A DNA stretch of 64,000 nucleotides from Toxoplasma gondii ME49 (Eukaryota; Apicomplexa; Conoidasida; Eucoccidiorida; Sarcocystidae). The stretch covers positions 654,727 to 718,726 of the forward strand of contig NC_031472.1 of assembly GCF_000006565.2 (NCBI RefSeq), written 5' to 3'. The notes beneath the pieces were generated by a model. It was not told the origin of the DNA and did no database searches. It worked only from the letters and a program-made list of their open reading frames with translations. A program made the position numbers and the translations under genes. Shown here piece by piece: positions 1-11,400 of the stretch (position 1 is its first letter; each line of letters begins with the position of its first letter).

Positions 1-1
1 G

Positions 2-2173
2 CTCCTCCAGGCAAACGGTGAGAAGGCGAAGCTCAAGAAGCTGGTCAAGGACGAACTTCGGAAGGAGGGGTACAACTTTGTGCTGCTGAATCTTGCAATG
101 GAGAAGATCAAGCAGAAGGGCGGCCCCGACGGCCTCGAGGAAGAGACGATGCTGGAGATGCTTAAGGAGGAGGGCCGCGAGCGGATTCCTGTCTCCGTCA
201 AGAAGCTCCTGGTCACCCTCATCGAGGGTTTCGCCGGAAAGGATAAAAAGAAGGAGAAAGAAGAGGAACGCGAGAAGGAGGCCGCTGAGGAAGCCGTCCG
301 CAATTCACAGGCGGCCGACAGCGACGCGAATGGCGAGAGCACGGAGGCCAGAAAGGACATCTCCCTCGAGAAAAGAGGACACTCCCGCAGCTCCTCGCGG
401 TCGCTCTCAAAGAGAAGATCCTCGGGGAGCATGCGTAGCGGAAAGCGCGAGGAACACGACGGAAACTCCGTCACTGGCAGCAGCGGCGCCAGCAGGAGTG
501 CCAGCTCCAGCCGCAGCAGCGGCAGCCGGAGTCGAGACAGGGACCGAGTTCGGTCCATCTCGCATTCTCACTCGCCTGTTGGCACTCTCGGCGGAGGCCT
601 CGCGGGAAAAAGGAGCTCGAGCCGGGCCTCTAGAGGAAGCAGCAAAGGCAGCAGCAGAAGCAGCTACAGCGACAAGCGCAGCAGGAGTCGAGACGAGAGC
701 GAAGAGAGAAGCAGAAGCCGCAGCAGCAGAGGAAGGAGTGTGAGCAGCAGAGGCAGTGAGAGTCGCGGAAGCAGCGAGAGCAGGAGCCGAGAGAACAGCG
801 AGAGCAGGAGCCGAGGGAACAGCGAGAGCAGGAGCCGAGGGAACAGCGAGAGCAGGAGCCGAGGGAACAGCGAGAGCAGGAGCCGAGAGAACAGCGAGAG
901 CAGGAGCCGAGAGAACAGCGAGAGCAGGAGCCGAGGGAACAGCGAGAGCAGGAGCCGAGGGAACAGCGAGAGCAGGAGCCGAAGTGTCAGTAGTGGGCAT
1001 AGGAGTGACAAAAGTAGCGGGGAAGGCAGCTGCGTGAGCCAGAGAAGTCGGAAGAGCGGCGGAAGCGCCTCTCGCAGCAGAAGCTCAAGTATGGGGGGCA
1101 TGGCGAGTGAGAGCCGAGGGAGGAGTGCAAGTTCGAGAAGCGAGACTGGAAGTGGATCTGAGAGGAGCGCATCAGGAAGCCGCTCTCGCAGTCCCGACAG
1201 TCGACGCAGTCGAAGCTCCAGTGGCGGGAGCGTCAGCAGAAGCAACAGCTCCGGCGGAGACAGGAGCGGAAGCTCCAGCAGATCTCGCTCTTCGTCTCGC
1301 GGGTCGAGCGAGGAGGCGCGTCGGAAGCGAAAGGGGGAAGACGAGAGACGGGCAGCCGAGGAGAGGAAGAGGAAAGAAGAGGAGGAGGAACGACAGAGGA
1401 AGGAGGAGGAAGAGAGAAAGAGGAAGGAAGAAGAAGAGCGAAAGAGGAGAGAAGAAGAAGAGCGAAGGAGGAAGGAAGAAGAAGAGCGAAGGAGGAAGGA
1501 AGAAGAAGAGCGAAAGAGGAGAGAAGAAGAAGAGCGAAAGAGGAGAGAAGAAGAAGAGCGAAAGGGGAGGGAAGAAGAAGAGCGAAAGAGGAGGGAAGAA
1601 GAAGAGCGAAAGAGGAGGGAAGAAGAAGAGCGAAAGAGGAGAGAAGAAGAAGAGCGGAAGAGGAGAGAAGAAGAGCGAAAACGAAAGGAAGAAGAAGATC
1701 GAAAGAGGAAAGAAGAAGAGCGCAAAAAGAAGGAGGATGAGAAGCGCCGGAAAAAAGATGATGAAAAACGCCTGCGAAAGAAAGAAGAAAAACGACGAAG
1801 GAAGGAAGGTGACGATAAAAAGCGAGGTGAAACAGCGAGTTCCGGCGACTCCAAGGCAGTCGAGAAGGAGGAAGAGAAGAAGCGGAAGAGGAAAGAGGGA
1901 GAGGAGAAGGACGGAGCGAGGAAGAAGCAGAGGCATGCGGAGACCGAGGAAAAGCAGCAGAAGAAAGGCCCAAGCCATGACAGGACCGAGAAGAAGGAAG
2001 CATCTTCGTCCAAAGACTCCGACGCGCACAAGCATGACAAAAAGAAGAGAAAGAGAGAGAAGGACGACATGAAAGACAAAGAAGTGAAGAAGAGCAGCCA
2101 CGGCGGGGAGAAGAAGCGGGGCTCGGACTCGAAGAAAAACGAGAAGCGAGTCTCCAGCAGTCGCCGAAGGTAA
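2..2173 (+). CDS. ENY2: ENY2/Sus1-domain protein with RS-rich and KER-rich tail (5' partial)
   Basis: The reading frame is open from base 2 to a TAA at 2171-2173, 723 residues, and its 5' end lies outside the window. Residues 1-78 match the ENY2/Sus1 fold: an opening L-x-A-N-G-E-K-x-K-L-K-K-L segment, then DELRKEGY, a charged helix, and RERIPVSVKKLL, which corresponds to the R-x-x-V-P-x-S-V-K-x-E-L-L end of ENY2. From family knowledge, ENY2/Sus1 is a helical protein of about 100 residues shared by the SAGA deubiquitinase module and the TREX-2 mRNA-export complex. Here it continues into about 360 residues rich in Ser-Arg dipeptides and then about 280 residues of Lys/Arg/Glu, so this is an SR-type nuclear protein. 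The fusion is unusual for the family. A role linking transcription or export to splicing factors is inference. The alternative is an SR protein whose N-terminal resemblance is coincidental, which I consider unlikely. Confidence 0.82.
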   Translation, partial: LLQANGEKAKLKKLVKDELRKEGYNFVLLNLAMEKIKQKGGPDGLEEETMLEMLKEEGRERIPVSVKKLLVTLIEGFAGKDKKKEKEEEREKEAAEEAVRNSQAADSDANGESTEARKDISLEKRGHSRSSSRSLSKRRSSGSMRSGKREEHDGNSVTGSSGASRSASSSRSSGSRSRDRDRVRSISHSHSPVGTLGGGLAGKRSSSRASRGSSKGSSRSSYSDKRSRSRDESEERSRSRSSRGRSVSSRGSESRGSSESRSRENSESRSRGNSESRSRGNSESRSRGNSESRSRENSESRSRENSESRSRGNSESRSRGNSESRSRSVSSGHRSDKSSGEGSCVSQRSRKSGGSASRSRSSSMGGMASESRGRSASSRSETGSGSERSASGSRSRSPDSRRSRSSSGGSVSRSNSSGGDRSGSSSRSRSSSRGSSEEARRKRKGEDERRAAEERKRKEEEEERQRKEEEERKRKEEEERKRREEEERRRKEEEERRRKEEEERKRREEEERKRREEEERKGREEEERKRREEEERKRREEEERKRREEEERKRREEERKRKEEEDRKRKEEERKKKEDEKRRKKDDEKRLRKKEEKRRRKEGDDKKRGETASSGDSKAVEKEEEKKRKRKEGEEKDGARKKQRHAETEEKQQKKGPSHDRTEKKEASSSKDSDAHKHDKKKRKREKDDMKDKEVKKSSHGGEKKRGSDSKKNEKRVSSSRRR
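771..985 (+). repeat. 24-nt tandem repeat encoding an 8-aa RS unit
   Basis: Eight near-identical 24-base units, each encoding R-(E/G)-N-S-E-S-R-S, lie inside the RS domain of the ENY2-like gene. The variable second residue runs E,G,G,G,E,E,G,G and comes from an aga/ggg-type change in each unit. This is a coding minisatellite and is expected to vary in copy number between strains. Confidence 0.9.
1370..1700 (+). repeat. Coding minisatellite of E-E-E-E-R-K-R-R units
   Basis: A 24-base unit of the form gaagaagaagagcgaaagag(g)ag is tandemly repeated about ten times with small changes (RKRR, RRRK, RKGR), so the protein has a long highly charged helix-forming segment. The plus strand is almost purely purine here. 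Open frames on the other strand are by-products of the repeat. Confidence 0.88.
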
Positions 2174-5100
2174 ACGGACGCTGCACGCGCTGTGCGAAAA
2201 CATCCCATCGCTGTCGGACGCATGCATGCAAGAGAGCTCCGGATCACGACGGAGCAGGCTCTGGAGATAGCCTCCTCTCTAGCTGTCGTCCAGACAGGCC
2301 GATGGGGGCATTTTGCACAGTCTCCTCGGCGAGTGCCCCGCCAGCTTTCTGCCGACAACAGCGGAGCAGGGAATCTCGCGTTGCCTGTTTTTTCATTTTC
2401 GCTGCGGTCTCAAAAAGATGATTTGAGAAGAGGAAGCGGGACAGAGACAGAGGAGAGACGACAAGAGGCAGCAGAATTGAGATGAATCATGATTGCGTAT
2501 GCGCCTTTTTTGGTCACTAAGGAAGCTCCGCATCGTCCTGACAGGGGTGTCGTGGCGGCACCGCGTCGGATCGCCATTTCTCCCTTCTGCACCCTCTGCG
2601 CGTTCTCCCGCATGGCGTGTTGTTTCTGTTCTTTCTGGTCAACAACGCGCGCGCTCTCCTGTCCATGTCTCACGCCTCTGGACCTCGGAACCTGTTGAAC
2701 ATCGCCGGCTGGTCGTCGGCCGCGGCGCAGACCGACCCGAGTGAGTTTTGTGTTTTCCGTGAGTTTTTGGCACGCCCCTGTCCGGCCTCTTGGCCTCTGT
2801 CACATCGTCTGTCAATAAGCGCTACAGAGACGTCTGTTTAGGAGTAAATAATAGGCAGTTTCTTGTGTCGAGCACTGTTGCATGGGTCTAGGAAGACTTT
2901 GAGGTGGAGGCAGTCGAGACTCCATCGGCGCGCGCGTCTCGGAGGGATTTTCTCGCGCATGTGTAGAGTCGTAGCTCTCGGGGCGAGGCCATAGTACAGG
3001 CGCCTTGTGCGAAGTTGTCTCTTTCTGTGGGCGCTCCATTGAGCGCCAGCGAGGCCGAGGGGGGACGAGGAAATGAGCTGTTGCAAACAAGTGCAGTCGA
3101 GACCACTGGGGGAAGCGACAGCAGGGATACAACAGACAAAACACAAACTAGACTCGCAGTGATAAGACGAGACAGACAAGCCGCTGAGGCAGTCTTTTGG
3201 CCGGGCGGGAAGAGGGGCAGTGTGGAACGACCTGACAGTGCGAGAGAAGAGCGGCCGGCGAAGAGCCGGAGCTGGGCAGAGTTTTTTGATTCGAAAAGTG
3301 GAGGCGAGAGAGAGGTCGTCTCCTCTCGGGCCTCTTGTGGGAGTTCTCTGGCTGCCAGCGAAGAGGTCTTCTGCACTGCATGCAGAGGGCGGCTTCTCGG
3401 ATTTTTGCGTGCCTCCGGAGAACAAGTTGCTCGTGAGACTCCGTCGACTCTAGACCGCCTTCTTTGGACACCAAGGACTTTTTTAGGCTGGAAGGACCGA
3501 AGCGGATTGATCTGGGGCTTTGCCAAGTTGACTGCTTCGCCTTCTGAGGCGGGATCTTGCGTGAAGACAAAGAGGACATGAAACGTCCTGTTGTTGTGGT
3601 CTAGCGGGTGTCTGAGAGAGTCGAAAACGCATGCACCCTTTAGTTGTGCGCAGTGATGTTCGTGTGCATGTTTTTGTGTTTTGCCTGTCTAGCTTTTGCG
3701 TTGCGTTCGTCCTGTCGCGCTAGCCACGGGAAGGCGGGAACCATGGGGCTGACGCAAACGGATCTCTCAAATATCCGAGAGACTCGGAGGCTCCGAGGAA
3801 GGTGGACGCGAGGACCCACCCGTGGATAGCTCTTTTGTTTTTCCTTTTTCGAGAAGAAGTGATAGAGAAACTGCAACCAAGAGAGGCAAAGCAAGATTTC
3901 TGGTGCGGATGTCCGTCGTGTGTTTTTGACTGAATTTTGTGTTCACAAATGTGGAGTGCATTCCAAGTGCCGTGCGGTGTTTGTTGGCATGGATCTGAAT
4001 AGCGTATGCATTGGTGGATATCACTCGGGTACATGGTTCTTTGCGAGAATGGTCTCTTTTCCAGCTCAGCCTGGAGAGATGCATCAGCGGAGACTGGATC
4101 TCTTCGTTCTGCGACTTTCGACGATGACGCTCTTCGTTCGCTTTTTCTGGACTTGAGAATCCACGGACCAACATAGTGACTGCGCGGCTTGCACCTCTTC
4201 GACTGTGAGATCAAGCAGCACTGTGGCTCCCGGGGACGTGAGCTGTCGTTTATTTCCAGACACTGTTGTTACAGCGGCTCAAGTCAACAGCGAAAGCGCG
4301 AATGCTGGCTCAGCCCCCACTGCTTCACGACCAACCACCGTTTCGACTTTTCGAACGAGCTGCAATAAAAAGCAAGAAGCGCTCTAGTGACAAACGCAAG
4401 AAAGAGCTGGAGAGACAATGAGCAAACAAGAGCTGTATAGTGACATTCAGAAAAGCGGCTCTCCCATGTTAGATGTCTCCCGAAGGCAGTTGCTCATGCA
4501 GCTCGACGCCGCTGTCTGTAAGGACGCTCTTCTCGAGTGTTCGCGAGGGGAAATGAAGTTAAATCTATCCGGCAAATTAAAGATTAACAGATAGATGCAC
4601 ACCAAGCTAAAACACACTGAAGGCTCTTGGTCTTTTCCAACGGATGAAACAAACCACGCATCCCACATGTTCCTAGTCAAGGCTTGGACAAGAGCCGGAA
4701 CAAAGAAACATGCGCCTCGCCCGCGGAGACAGATATTTTCCAAAAGAAAAAAAGGAACCGCACCAGACGATAGCTGCCGCTTCAATCCCTGCGATCTATC
4801 TATACCTATGTGAGAAAGGGGAACCCAATTGACGAGAAGACACACCTTTCATAAGAAGAAAAAAGTGGAATATAGGATCCCTTTTCGAGCAGACAGGAGG
4901 GCTTGCATGAGGGTTCGTGGATTCTCTTGCAGAGCGAAAAAAACGACATATGGCCTGGCTTTGCGGCCCAAGTCGAGACTCGTGCCATCGCGCTTGTTTC
5001 AGAAGTGCCATAGAATCTAGAGAAACGCAAATTCCAAGATGAGTGATTCGTCCGAGACGAGCTTTCAGACACCGGGATGGTTTTACGTCTCTCTAGGACT

Positions 5101-5423
5101 CACGGCCACACAGCGGACAAATCTTTCTGGTTCCCGGCAAGAGGGTCTTGGAGAAATCGTGCGTGAGTCATGTCCGTTTGACCCCATGTCCCCAATGCGT
5201 TCAGAACGCAGCTGTTTGCAGCAGTCCAGTGGAGAGGTTGAAGGTTTCAGCAACCACTGAGAAGAACTGGGTTGTCTCTCTCTCGAATCAGGTGTCAGCT
5301 TGAGGACATCCTCGTTGCTGGACTGTGTCATCTTTTCGCTTTGAGTCGATGTTGAGCAGATCGGACCACGAACCTCGACAAGCGCGACTCACTTTTCGGT
5401 CCTCACTCTCCTCGTCGTCAGGC
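2174..5423. other. Gene-free 3.2 kb between convergent genes
   Basis: The stretch lies between the stop of the ENY2-like gene and the stop of the giant minus-strand gene. Open frames are short, overlap each other on both strands, and show no family motif or phase-compatible splice structure. It most likely holds the two 3' untranslated regions plus spacer. I see no RNA gene or mobile element in it. Confidence 0.6.
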
Positions 5424-8400
5424 TCAGTTGTCTCCGGTCCTTGATTCGAAGAAGGAAGAGACCGAGGCAAAGGAGGAGAACAACGAGGAGGCAATTGTGT
5501 TCCTCGATTCTTCCAAACTTCTTCTCTCTTCTCCCTTCCTCTCCTCGACTCCCGACCCTGCAGTCCCCGCACCCGATCCCTTGGGCTGCAGGAAGGCTGG
5601 TCTGCCCGGTCCTGAGCTGCGTTCCTCCGTTCTCTGCTCTTCTTCTGAAAGCGATCCGTCGAGGCGGCGATTCGAGTTTCCAGGAGACGCAGATGGAGAG
5701 AGGGAAAACGAAGAACGTGGGTTCCACTCGCGACTTGTTTCCTCGTATCGCGAAACCGCGGACCTCAGTCCCGCTCGACTCACCCCAGCGTCTCCCCGTC
5801 TGCTCTCGCCCTGCTCTTCTGGGCGCCTCGACCTCGAGAAACGCGAGAGAGTCGAGACGTTTTCGTCTCTCTGCTCGCGAGCCGAGACCACCAACGAAGA
5901 TCCAGCCAAGGGATCCAGAGACAGAGATCCCGAAGGCGCGCCGGAAGCCTCGCCTTGGACATCTTCTTCGAGCGTTGCCAGCGGCAATTCACCGCGATGT
6001 GTAGAGTCTCCTGCAAGACCCCTGGGCTCCGCGAGAAGAGACAGCTGTCTCTGTCTCCGGGACGCTTCTCCCTGAGATCCGTCGCCCCTCTTGCCTCCAG
6101 GAATCGGCGAGTACGGAGAAGACGACGCAGCCAAACCATGCGCGGAAGGGGACACCGAAACGGAGGGCACCGAGGCCGCGGGATGCGCTACAAGCTTCAC
6201 CCGGAGTTGCTGCTTCAAAGCTGAGACTAGGGAGAAGAACTGATGGCGGCGAGCCTCGAGCGTTTCAGTTGGACGGCCCTCTGAGCGTAGGGGGTAACAG
6301 ACAGACACGCGATATGAGAGGAAAGACTCGACAGAGGCGACGATCGACAAGAGACGATTTACAAGGGGAAGAAGAAAACGTGAGAAGGGAGAGGTAAAAA
6401 AGCGTTTTGGCCGTGCTTTTCTTGCTGGGCGGAAGAACAGGAACGGAGCGAGGGTTAACAGAATACTTTTCTCTTATTTCTGAGTATCAGTATGAAATGG
6501 AGATGACTGTAGTCTGCAACAACTCGAACGTATCGATGCTGGAAAAGGATCACAAGACCGCTTGAACGCTTGCACACAGCGTGACATGCATTCCTGGCAT
6601 ACGGTGAAAACAAGCACATACGGTTTCCTTCCTTTTCATTGTAACTTAAAAAGCATGTAACGGAATGCACAAAAGCAGGGAGCTACGCTAGAAGTTTTAA
6701 ATCTACTACTGACTATTTCCATCCGAGTTCTACGCAAAAAGGCCGAAGTCAAGCATATACCCGTAGCGAAAACGCGGGCTCTGAATCTAACTTCACGAAG
6801 AAGCAGGAAAGAGGACAGACCGCTTTCCTTATCTATTTTTCTAACGCTCACCGTCCAGCTGCGACAGAGAAAGACCTGGGAGATCCTCTGCATCTGCGTG
6901 ACTCAGCTGCGGCGGGAGATCTTGACGGCCTTGTGAGGGCGGCAGCGCAGAGACCACGAAGGTCGACGCGGCTGAGAACGAAAAGAACAAAGAGAAACAG
7001 GCGAAAGGAGAGCACGAATGGACGATATCGCTACGGCACAAACCTCCCAGCGAGCGCAGAGAAGAGGCAGCGAAAATAGACGGTACCGAAGCCAGAGTGA
7101 GGAAGAAAGAGGAAGAAAGTGGAGGAAAGAGAAAGAGGGAGGGAGGGGAAGTACAGAGGAGAGAGAGGAGAGAGAGATAGAGCGAGGAGAGCGAGGAGAG
7201 AGAGGAGATAGAGGAGAGAGAGGAGTTCGAGAGAAGGCGAGCGGCGAATACGAGAAGCAGCGATGCCTTCAGAAAGAGAGACAACTCTCCCGTTTCTCGT
7301 TTGGAATTCGCCTCACCAGGCAGGACCCCGAGGAGGCGGTCGAGGAGATCCTCGTCTTTGAGCACGTCCTGGAGAAGAGCGAGGAAAGAAATAAACTCGT
7401 TCATGACAAAACTCAGACTTCGGTGCAGAACGCGGAGCTGTCTGTACACCGGAAAGGCGTCGCCGACTCGGTCGCGAACAGCCAAGGCGACGGTCGGCTT
7501 TTCTGAGCGCGCGCTGAGACTCAGGGAGCGAGCTGGGAGCACAGCCCCTCCGCGACGGCCGATGGAGACAGAACGAGAGTGGCGCAGACCTGCGGCGAGA
7601 CAGGAGACAGTCGAGACATGCGCCGCATTGCAAGAGACACAAAACGAAAAACGGAACAAGAACTGGTGAAGATGGAGAGTCCGAGGGAGCCGGCGAGAGA
7701 ATTGAAGAGCGAGGGCAAGAGAGCGAGACGAACGATACGAGAAAGAGCCCGAATGCGAACGTCTTCTCGATCTGAAGCTGCGTTGGAATGGACAGCTCCT
7801 CTAGTTTTCATGGATACACAACTCAAGTAGACGGATATTGTCTCTTTTCTGTAAATTCGAAGGAACCAGACAGGACCATTCTTTCTCAGTCTGTTAGTCT
7901 CAGACCGAGGCTCAGCCAGCAAGCTGTATGGCAGTGAAAAGCTTTCAAGACCTGCGAGTGTCTTGGCAGCCGTCTGAGCAAAAGACTAAAAGAGTTGATC
8001 TTTGTTCCCGCGCAAAAGCACTTGAAGTAGAAAGCGCGTCTGTTCAACTCTAAAGGCATCCATTTGCGTTTCACGAGCAAAGCGCTGGTCGGACAAGTAA
8101 ACGCAAAGACACTTCGCATGCATATAAGATGGAAGGAAGGGCTCTCGAACCCCCGTTGAGAAGAGTTCATTGCCGGCATGCGCATCCGAGTTCGTGCCCG
8201 TGCTATTTCAGTTTCGCGACAAGAGAAACCTGTGATGCTAAATCCCTCAAGGCTGCTTCTTTATTTCGCCCTCGTGTTTGAGTCACTGGAGAGACATTTC
8301 TCTACAGAAGCGTTCCAGAAAGAACGCGTTTGAACGCGTTTTTTTCGATCATTCGTTGGCTGGCTGCGTCACACGTTTCTACAACGCGCTGACCGCGGCT

Positions 8401-11400
8401 CTTGACCTCGGTCCGTGGTATTCGACGCTAAACTGCCAACGAGGGCAGCAGACGTTTCTCGGGTGCGCGACGCTTGCTTCTAGGTCTGGCGTCTGTGACT
8501 TTGGTGAGCCCACTCTCGAGGGAAGGCTCCTGCGCGGGAGAAAAGGCGCTCTTCGTACCTGGTCGACTGCACCGCAGAATTCGCCGAGAAGCAGAGAGAA
8601 CAGCCGCTGCGGAGTTCTGACTCGCGTCCAGTATCGAAGCCGCAAGGGAGGTGCCGGCGACGCCACGGGAGGCCTGTAGGGAGTCTTTCTTTTCGCTCCC
8701 CCCTCCTCTGCCGAAGTCCTTCACGAGAATGTCTCCCACTGTCTCGCCTGCCAGCAGCCTCAGGAGAGGACGAAGCGAAAACGTTTCCACGCGGAGACGA
8801 TTCGCATCGCGTTGGAGACGCAGGCGCGCCGACCGCTCCGAGTCGAGCTGAGACAAGACAGAGAATTAGGAAACTTCCAGAGACAGTGGAACGAAAAGAG
8901 CACTTTGTTTCCAGCCCTGCAGTCCGACGGAGAGGCAGAAAGGAGAGGGCAAAAGGGCATATGCACTCAAGACGAAAAAGCGAGACGACAACGAACGCAT
9001 GCGAGAGGGCAGAACGGGGAACACTTGGATTCTACAGACAGCTCCGTGATGAGGGTCAAATCGAAAGGCATCTGTGAACTGCGCCCATCGAGTTGCCGCG
9101 AGTCACCGGCTGTCGCGGCTTCGTTTCCGAGAACATCGTCTTCAGTCAGTGTCACAGGCGCCGCATGACGGACGACACTAAGAAGGAGCGGAGCAAAACA
9201 GTCGCTGTCAGCCGTTTTCGATCCCCACACCCTCCTGCTGTCTCCTTCGCTGTCTCCCCACTGACTCTGAGGCGTCGTCGCTTCTTGCCTCTGTTTCGCC
9301 CCCCTCCCGGTCTCCACGACGCTGTGAAAGAAGTCAACATGTTTCTGCCTGAAGCGCATTTCGACGAAAACTCATGCAGCCGATTCCGCAGACGCCGTAC
9401 CTGTTTCTTCAAGACTTCTGTGTACCTCAGTTTCTGGTCTCGATTTTGATGCGACGCGAGCATGACGTTGTCGGACTCGACGAGCTCTCTTTCGCCCCGC
9501 TCCTCAGCGATTTGCCTCCAGAGAGACGCGACTTCTGCCTCCAGTTCGCGATTCTTCAGGCGATACGCCTCGAGGTCTGCTTCAGTGTCGCGCGCCGCTG
9601 CCTCCCGCATCTCCATTTCTTCTTGCAAGGCGCTGATTTCCTTCTCGAGCGGCGCCACTGCACTCGCGGCGTCCTGCTGCTTCGCCAGCTCCGCCTGCCA
9701 AGAAGCAAGCCACACGACGACGTCGAAGGTAGAACAAGGAAGAATGAGAAAAACGAACAAGAAACGGGAAGAGAGAAGAAGGACGAATCAATGGGGAGAA
9801 CAAGAACGGATAAGAAAGGATAGCAAGAAAGGATAAGAAAGAACCGCAACAGATCGGGGATAACGGGAACAAGAGGCGCCGCGACAGCGCGAGAGAAGAT
9901 GAGAAACTCACCTGGAGATGCGCATTCCTGTCTGCAAGTCGAAGCGCCTTTTCGTGGAGCGTTTTCAGGTCTCCCGCTTGGCGATCCAGCTCCTGTTGAA
10001 AAACGCGATTTTCTTTTTCCAGAGCCATGCACTCCTCCCTGTGCAACAATAGGAGAAACAGACCGAGAAAAAAGTCACATTGGTTCCTTCTTTCATCTAA
10101 CCTCTGTCTCTGACCTTTTCTTCCCCTCTGTGCCAGCAAAAAGAATTGTTTTTTCCGTCGCGGCGTCCGCATCTTTGCAAACTTTCCCTGTTTACTGATT
10201 TCCCCTGTTCACTTTCCGATTTCTTCTTCCTCTTCTCTTCTCCGTTCCCCAATACAGTCTTCTCCTCTTTCACTTTTATGCAAAAGGCAAGTCCGCTCGA
10301 ATCGGCGCCGACCGAGCAGTACGTACGTGGTTGAGCAACGACCCGCGAAGACTCTGAAATCGTCTCAGGGTGCGGGCTGCTTTCTCCTGCTTCTCACCTC
10401 AACTGAGTCGCCTCCTTGTTGTGTTCCTCGACTTCTCTCTTTCGCTGAGCCGCCCAGCTGCAGCGATCTTCAGCCCACTTGCGTTTGAGCTCTTCGTTCC
10501 TCGCGACCAACTCATCGAACTTCTCCACACCCTGCTCCAGCGCGCGCTGAAGCTCCTCGGCCCTGCGAGTCGCCCCATTCAGCTCGCGCTTCAGTCCCTG
10601 CTCCTCGCGCTCTGCTTTCTGGAGCTTCTCCTCCAGCCTGTCGATCCACTGACGAAGCGCTTGTGTCCTCCCTGTGTCTTCTTCCCTCTGCACCTCGCCT
10701 GGCGCGTCTGCAGCCTCGCCGTCGCGTCTCGCCCTCGTGCACTGTCTCCTCGCGAGGTCTGGGCCTTCCTGCCCCTCGTCGCTTGTCTCTCGCGTTTCAG
10801 AGACATCGCTACGACTCGCCCGCATGCGCGCCTTCCACTGGCTGCACTCTTCTTCAGCTCGCTCGAGAGCACGCTGCAGAAGATGATTTTCTCGAGTCAG
10901 TTCACGAACGCGTTCTTCCATCTCCCTCACGGTCTGTTGGGCCTCCTCGCACTGGCTCTCGAGCCCCGCGCGCATCGCCTGGAGCTTGGCGGCGTCTTCC
11001 TGGAGAGCACATACTTCCAGCTTGAAGGATCGCTGAAGCGCGTCGAGTTCGCGAGTCTTGGCCTTGGCTACACTCTCCTGCTGGCTCTTCTCTCTCTGCA
11101 GCTGCTCGCAGACCTCGTCCAAGCGCCTCAGGTCGTTTTCCAGTTCCTCTCTCGCTCGGCGCTCCTGTCGCGCCGTCGACGCATGCTCTCCTTCTCCGGT
11201 CTCTCCGTTGTGCTCAACAGAAGCCTCGACGTTTCCTCTGAGACCCGAAAGCACCCGATGCTGGCGATCGACTTGTGCCTGGAGCAGATTGTTCTTCTCC
11301 TCGAGTTGTCGCTTCGTCTCCTCGAGGCTGCTGAGGCGGCTTTGGACGCTCTCGGCAGCTTTCTGGAGATCCTTCACTTCGTTCGCTGCGCACTCCAGTT

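Noticed and set aside
664..2358. Long minus-strand frames opposite the RS/KER repeats
   Set aside because: They are by-products of the 24-base repeats. The predicted Ser/Phe/Leu runs are antisense images of Glu/Arg codons.
8967..9359. Possible extra exon of the giant gene
   Set aside because: The open frame has no good acceptor/donor pair, and the exons at 9694-9401 and 8847-8559 join directly in phase without it.
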